Shown here piece by piece: positions 58,964-64,000 of a stretch of DNA of 64,000 bases (the first letter of the stretch is position 1; each line of letters starts with the position of its first letter). The DNA lies in assembly GCA_963921825.1 (NCBI GenBank), contig OY997588.1:126325203-126389202 (forward strand). The letters run 5' to 3'. The notes under the pieces are model-generated. The model did not search any database. It saw only the letters and a list, made by a program, of their open reading frames with translations, and was not told the origin of the DNA. The translations under genes were made by a program, and so were the position numbers. The DNA is from Erodium maritimum. Taxonomy: Eukaryota > Streptophyta > Magnoliopsida > Geraniales > Geraniaceae.

Positions 58964-59343
58964 CACATCCTGAATTTTGGTATTTGAATCTGGTGGGACT
59001 CACATGACCCCTTTTTCACCCCAAACCCTAAATTCATCTCCTCTCTCCTAATTCACCTTTCATCTTCGTGACATAGCCTCCATCTATCTTCATTGTCATC
59101 CAACTCCCTTAAGCTTCATTCTTTATCTCCACAAATCAACTTCATCTTCCACCCATCACACCAAACCGGAAACCCACACCTCCATCAACTTCGTAACTCC
59201 ACACCATAGCCATCCACACCACCAAACACAAAAAAAAGGGATTTAGCTAGCAATAGTTTGGGGTCGAGCGTGTCAAACGATTAAGGTGAGTTGAGGAAGA
59301 AGTTTGGTCGGGAATAGGGGAGTTGCAGTCGCACTGCCTAGAC

Positions 59344-59462
59344 GCACGTCGTGCAGTTCAGACGCACGTCGTGCAGTTGTGCAGACGCACGCCGTGCAGA
59401 GTATTATGTGCGCCGTGCAAGGGTGAAGGTGCACGCCGTGCACTCTCAGACGCACGCCGTGC
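59344..59462. repeat. Array of short GCACGYCGTGC palindromes
   Basis: The 11-bp palindrome GCACG(T/C)CGTGC occurs at 59344, 59364, 59387, 59431 and 59452, with a one-mismatch copy near 59409. It is the centre of the 39-bp units without their outer arms. Confidence 0.9.
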
Positions 59463-59509
59463 AAAATTCTGACTGTGCTGTTTTTGGGCAATTTTTGGTG
59501 TGCAGGTCG

Positions 59510-60750
59510 AAATGTCTACTCGGGGCAGTGGAGGACGCAAGACGGTTGGAAGCGGAGGACGTGCTTCATCATCCAGAGCAGGACGTGGGCGTGGTTCTCG
59601 AGAGGAACCCACCAATAAGCGACAAAGAGCAGAGGAGCACCCGAGCCCCTGTGCAGAAGAATTGCCCGACTATGACTCGAGTGATGAGGAGCCCGAGAAC
59701 CCGAGGCAGGTACTCCTAATCGAGCTTGTATTTTATTTTCTAATGATAGGAGGAAGAACATGGACCGAATCCGACTTAGACCCGTTTTGACGAATAGGTT
59801 CTTAGACCCCAAGATTTTAAGAGAATTTGGTATGGAGGATTCATTTGCCCGGAAGCTTAAGCACGTTGGGTGGCCCAAGTTGCTTACTTGGAGAGTTCCA
59901 TCTTATGAGAGGCTCACTCGAGAATTTCTCGCTTCATTTTCACTCTCCTATAAGGATAGTGAGATGGTTGTGAATTTTCCAGTGTGTGGGAGAGAATTTA
60001 CAGTAACTCCACTAGAGTTTGGTGGACTTGTGGGTTTTGCACCTACAGACATGATGCATACCCCCTGTGAAACTAATGAATATATGTGGGAAGCCATTTG
60101 TGGTGATGATAAGGGGTACTCCCGATCTCCAAAAGCATCCCGTCTCAGAGATCCAGAGCTCTTCTACTTTCATAGGCTCCTTGCATATGCACTCTTTTGG
60201 GAGGGATGAAAGCCAAGGGACGGTAATGGTAAGGGAAATGTGTATAGTACACGATTTTGCAAGAGACGAAAGGGCCCCACTTGAGCTTTTCTTGTTGAAG
60301 TATTTAGAAGAACAAACTAAGAAGAATCATCTTATTCCTATCGTGTGTGGGGAGTAGTGACTCAGGTGGCCATGTCTTTAGGCATGTGGGATCCTGAGCT
60401 GGTTCAGGAGGAACCTATTCCTGGATCGGGGACGCTATTTTTGGACAAGAAAGTCCTCCCAAGGTTTAAACTCGCGCTACCCGCACCTGAGATGCCTGAA
60501 GCAGGCCACCCTGAGGTCGGTGAGGGCACTTCCCAGCAGGAGAGGGGTGAGGGTAGTTCCCAGCAGGTGCCATTTTGGTACCCGGAGTTACAGGCCGGTA
60601 TAGAGGCCAACAGTGTTGTCATTGCAGCTAATCGTCAGGTCCTTGATGATTGGCGCAATGAGTATACCCGGGACCAGTTATGGCTGAAAAGCCAGATGTC
60701 CACCCTATTCGGGCACTTGGGCATTTCCAGGCCCGATGATCCACCTCAGT
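59510..60750 (+). pseudogene. Extra reading frame downstream of integrase
   Basis: A basic, Gly/Arg/Ser-rich start (MSTRGSGGRK, RAGRGRGSREE) is followed by a conserved-looking region with KHVGWPKLLTWR, YERLTREFLASF and FTVTPLEFGGLVGF. This resembles the Athila ORF-1 type protein family of plants, whose function is unknown. In this position Athila elements are often said to carry an env-like gene; I see no signal peptide or transmembrane pattern to support an envelope role. Fossil copy. Confidence 0.65.
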
Positions 60751-62690
60751 AAGCCTCTGTGGCCTAACCCCAGTTAGAGTTTGTACATAATAGTGGGTCG
60801 ATTATGCTTGTCTTATCTTTTTGCGTGCGGTGGGTATTATTGAGATTATTGTCAGGACCCGCATGTCACAGTTATCAAGTTGAGAAGCATAATCAGTTAT
60901 TTTGTTTGTTCAAGTTTATGTTTTAGTTGTTTGTGTTTGTGCATGAGCTCTGTCGCTAGCTTGATCGGGCGAGGAGTTCTCCATCCATCTATGCACTACA
61001 GGATCCCCACGTCAGTGGCATACCACACAACGGTTCTTCGAGGGGCAGTTTTCTTACCCTCTTGCTTATTATTGTTTTTTTTCTCGCTGTTTTACTCCTA
61101 TATGTCATCTGGTGGGTGCCGAGCACCCGAATTGATGTGCTGATAGTATAAACATATAGGACTATATGGTGGTTGAATCTATGCTAACTGACAAGTGTGG
61201 GGTGACATGGTCTGAATAGTTGTTGTGGGATGCATGTGTTCAGTTGTGTTAGAGTCGCACTGGGGACAGTGCTGTGTTTTAAAGTGTGGGGTGCGGTGCT
61301 TGCATTTAATTTCACACTTTTGGTCTGCATATTGTGCTACATGGAAAAAAAATCAAAAAAATCAAAAAAAATTGGTGATATGATTGAGTAAAAGAGTGCA
61401 GGTTCTTAGGACTTCGATGATCGAACTGTTACACATGCTAGTTTCTTACACTGTTCAAATAATACATAGATTAGCATGAATGAATTAAGTAGAGTAAACA
61501 CATGCATTAAGATCGCTCTTTTGCTTGCACTTTGAGTGTTTACTTGATTAGTCGTTCCTTCCTTTGATTCCTATGCATTGTAAGCTGAGTCTAGAACTAC
61601 TTGCGTATCCCAGTCGAGGCGAAATAGAATGAGGAACATGGTTAAATTGAGAAAATGATTTTAGGCCATCCTTGGAACGTTTGAGCCAAATCTCTAACCT
61701 TACATTATTTTCTTAGTCACCCATTTTGAGCCTATGACCTTTCGTTTCTAACCATTACATTACAAACCTATGTGCCCATCATTTCTTGTATATCCTCATG
61801 TTATTTTGAACCCATATTTCGTGTCTTATGTGCTTCATGAGAGGGGGTGTTGGGGATTTAATTGTGAGTTGAGTGATTACAAGGAAAAGGAAGTCTTGGT
61901 GATAATATGTCATTTGGTTTGAGAAAAAAAAAATAAAAAAAATAAGATAGAGACCTCTCTTATACCCAAGGAATTTAATGGGTAGGAAAAAGGAAAACAA
62001 AATCGAGAGAGGAGAAACGAAATGGTGAAATAAAAGGGGCAAAAGAAAGAAAAAAAATATTAGCCCAACAAGTAGACTCAAAAAGAGTGTCTAAGAAATG
62101 GTTTGGTAGAGACTTGAGGTGAAAGTAAGCGGGATGTGTGAAAAGTGGTTAGGGGGTGAGATGAAGCATGTTTGACACGTTTTATTTTATGAGCTTCGTG
62201 TTTTAAATCCTTTCCATGCCCTTTGCCTAGCCATACATTACAAGCCGAGTATAAGTCCTTTTTTATTCTTGATTGCCATAATTCCTCACGATTAGTGGAG
62301 ATGGGATTAACTAGTAGCATATGAATCTCTAAGATCCATGTAGTAGGGAAAAGAGGAAGCACACTAGTAAAGTGAACGAAGAGCTGCTCGTTAAGGGAGT
62401 CGGTCTTTAATGTGAGTAGCAACTTGCTTATATGCATTCTTCGGTTTATGTGTTTTCTTGAACTTTGTTCGATCTTGTAGTGTGTAATTCTGAGAAAGCT
62501 CTTATGAACCACAAGCACACTTTAACTCAGTCATCACCAATTTTTCGTAACCTTTTTGCATGCCGCATCTTTATATTACCATGCTTGAATAAAGGAGGCC
62601 CGGACTCCTCCTATCGGGGTGAACCTCGGGGTTTAACCGGGACATATCTTACTGCTTTGTTAGTTTAATTTTCTCGGGGCGAGAAAAGCT
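60751..62690. other. Non-coding region before the right LTR
   Basis: About 1.9 kb without supported coding sequence, as usual in Athila elements. It holds short A-rich runs (61340-61370, 61920-61940). Repeated GTGTGGGGTG wording occurs at about 61195 and 61280, and again just before the right LTR. Confidence 0.6.
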
Positions 62691-62707
62691 TAAGTGTGGG
62701 GTGTTGA
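62691..62707 (+). other. Polypurine-tract position
   Basis: AAGTGTGGGGTGTTGA directly precedes the right LTR. It is only partly purine, so the priming site is assigned by position. Confidence 0.5.
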
Positions 62708-64000
62708 TGTGGACATAAAATACATCTGTTTTAGATGTCATTAGCCCACATTTATGCTATTTTTAGTCCCGAGTTAATATGAAATGATGCATTTTACTCT
62801 CGTATTGTGTATTTGGTCTCGTTTCAGGGTTCATCAAGTTTTCGGAGCAAAAAGGGGCAATTTGGGAGTGAAACGGAGCAAATTTGGAAGTTGGACATAA
62901 GTGTCAGCAACATGCACCAGTTTGTTGCACGTCGTGCAACAAACTGGTGCACTCTGGACAGAGGAGTCAAGAATATGCACCATTTTCCTACACGGCGTGC
63001 AAGAAACCGTGCAACTTAAGTGCACCAGAATCTTGCACGGCGTGCAAGCGACCGTGCAAGCGTTAAAACTGGTGCACTCTGGACAGAGGAGTCAAGAATA
63101 TGCACCATTTTCCTACACGGCGTGCAAGAAACCGTGCAACTTACGTGCACCAGAATCTTGCACGGCGTGCAAGCGACCGTGCAAGCGTTAAAACGCGATT
63201 TCCAACTGCGTTTCCTATTTTTTATCAGAGTTAACCCGTCATATAAAAGGGAATTTAGGTCAGATGGAAAGGGATCACGAAATTGGAGAGAAAAAGTCAC
63301 TTTTGGAGAGAAGTTGGAGAACTTGAAGAAGATCAAAGGAGAACTACTAGAATCACATTGAGGTTTTTGTAGTTTGGATTGTTTCTGAATATTTGTATTG
63401 CTATTTTCAGTTAATATGAGTATGATTGTTTCAATCCTTCTCTTGTGTTCTTATTCCTTTGCTATGAACTAAGTTTATATCGATCTAGGGCTAAGGGGAA
63501 CGATGTGATGAATTGATTGAGCATATTTAGGTCATATACTTATAAACTAATACTAGAAAAGTGTTTATTCATTTCCGTTCGTAATGCTACATTGCCTTGA
63601 TCACGTACATGTATGATTAAATCTTGTTAACCAACAATTGAGAAATGAGGTTAAAAAGAGGAAAAAGGAATTGGATAGCTCGGGTTTCAATCTAGGCTAG
63701 AATATGGCTAGACTGACACGGGTGCAATAGCTATAGGTGTAAAACCCGAAAGTTAGAGGAATTCATAGATCGTAATGCTTTATGTCGCCGCTCTACACCT
63801 AGATTAGAGATAATTAGGTGGACTGAGTGTATTAGGGTTCTAATAAGATCGAGAGATGGTTAGGACTACTTAAAGAGAATTCCCGTTGCCCTTAAAATAG
63901 TATTAGTTATAAATGTATGCCAAATATCGTTAAGTTGTTCATCGCATTCGACCCCCGTTAATGTCCTAGATCGTCTTTTATCTCTGATTTACAATCCATT
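62708..64000 (+). repeat. Right LTR of the Athila-like element (cut by the window)
   Basis: Matches the left LTR from TGTGGACATAAAATAC onward up to the base equivalent to left position 52646, so about 240 bases lie outside. It differs by a 125-bp tandem duplication (unit 62944-63068, repeated 63069-63193) that adds two more palindrome units. Confidence 0.88.

Larger units (their letters stand above)
51482..64000 (+). mobile_element. Athila-like Ty3/gypsy LTR element (right end outside the window)
   Basis: Parts in order: left LTR 51482-52882, primer site 52889-52906, gag about 52990-54460, pol with protease, reverse transcriptase, RNase H and integrase to about 58560, palindrome arrays about 58750-59465, an extra reading frame about 59510-60750, a long non-coding stretch, and the right LTR from 62708. 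The tRNA-Asp-type primer site, the protease wording DLGAS, the gene order and the extra frame after integrase point to the Athila lineage. The left and right LTRs differ at only about a dozen single bases over 1.16 kb plus one tandem duplication, so insertion was recent, of the order of several hundred thousand years under usual plant rates (inferred). The coding part is broken, with about six or more interruptions. Confidence 0.88.

Noticed and set aside
58750-59462. CRISPR-like array
   Set aside because: Eukaryotic LTR element; the repeats are palindromic, diverged and have similar spacers.
59510-60750. Envelope protein identity of the extra frame
   Set aside because: No signal peptide, transmembrane segment or cleavage pattern is visible; only position suggests it.

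Overview
The window reads as nuclear DNA of a flowering plant, most likely a eudicot. Evidence: spliced genes with GT..AG introns, three cytochrome P450 genes that look like the plant CYP749A subfamily (CYP72 clan), a plant-type four-ACT-domain protein of the ACR4 class, and a dense layer of plant transposable elements. Only four host genes can be supported, all between about 7.3 and 25.1 kb. The rest is mobile-element sequence and featureless AT-rich spacer. No rRNA, tRNA, CRISPR or prokaryotic feature was seen.

Layout. 0-0.9 kb: AT-rich degenerate repeat. 0.9-6.2 kb: a minus-strand RRM-type retroposon, then a broken PIF/Harbinger-type transposase gene into which another retroposon has jumped with a 14-bp target-site duplication. 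7.4-9.4 kb: P450 gene 1 (+, 4 exons, 516 codons, looks intact). 9.7-11.5 kb: P450 gene 2 (-, 5 exons, 509 codons, looks intact). 12.2-18.8 kb: a three-level nest, in which a plus-strand RRM retroposon (16-bp target-site duplication) is split by a minus-strand RRM retroposon, itself split by a 3.1-kb solo LTR. 19.0-21.1 kb: P450 gene 3 (-), a tandem duplicate of gene 2 with a retroposon tail in intron 1 and no usable acceptor for intron 3. 22.4-25.0 kb: the ACR4-like gene (-, 8 coding exons, 450 aa).

26-51 kb contains no host gene I can support. It holds several retroposons with recognisable target-site duplications, a Mutator-type MITE, a second solo LTR of the same family as the first, a 5'-truncated L1-type LINE with endonuclease, reverse transcriptase, zinc-binding and RNase H domains, and a second broken PIF/Harbinger transposase. 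From 51.5 kb to the end lies an Athila-like Ty3/gypsy LTR element. It has both LTRs (the right one cut by the window edge), a tRNA-Asp-type primer binding site, gag and pol domains, and an extra reading frame downstream of integrase. It is a broken copy but young by LTR similarity.

The most unusual signals are: (1) a family of about 1.7-1.9 kb retroposons that carry only an RRM-bearing first reading frame and never a reverse transcriptase, present in three near-full copies plus one tail; (2) arrays of 38-39 bp palindromes centred on GCACGNCGTGC, found both in the LTRs and in the internal region of the Athila-like element, with a recurring 63-bp period; (3) the P450 tandem duplication, whose later insertions allow relative dating. 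All coordinates and splice sites come from reading the sequence by eye; family names come from recognised motifs, not from searches.
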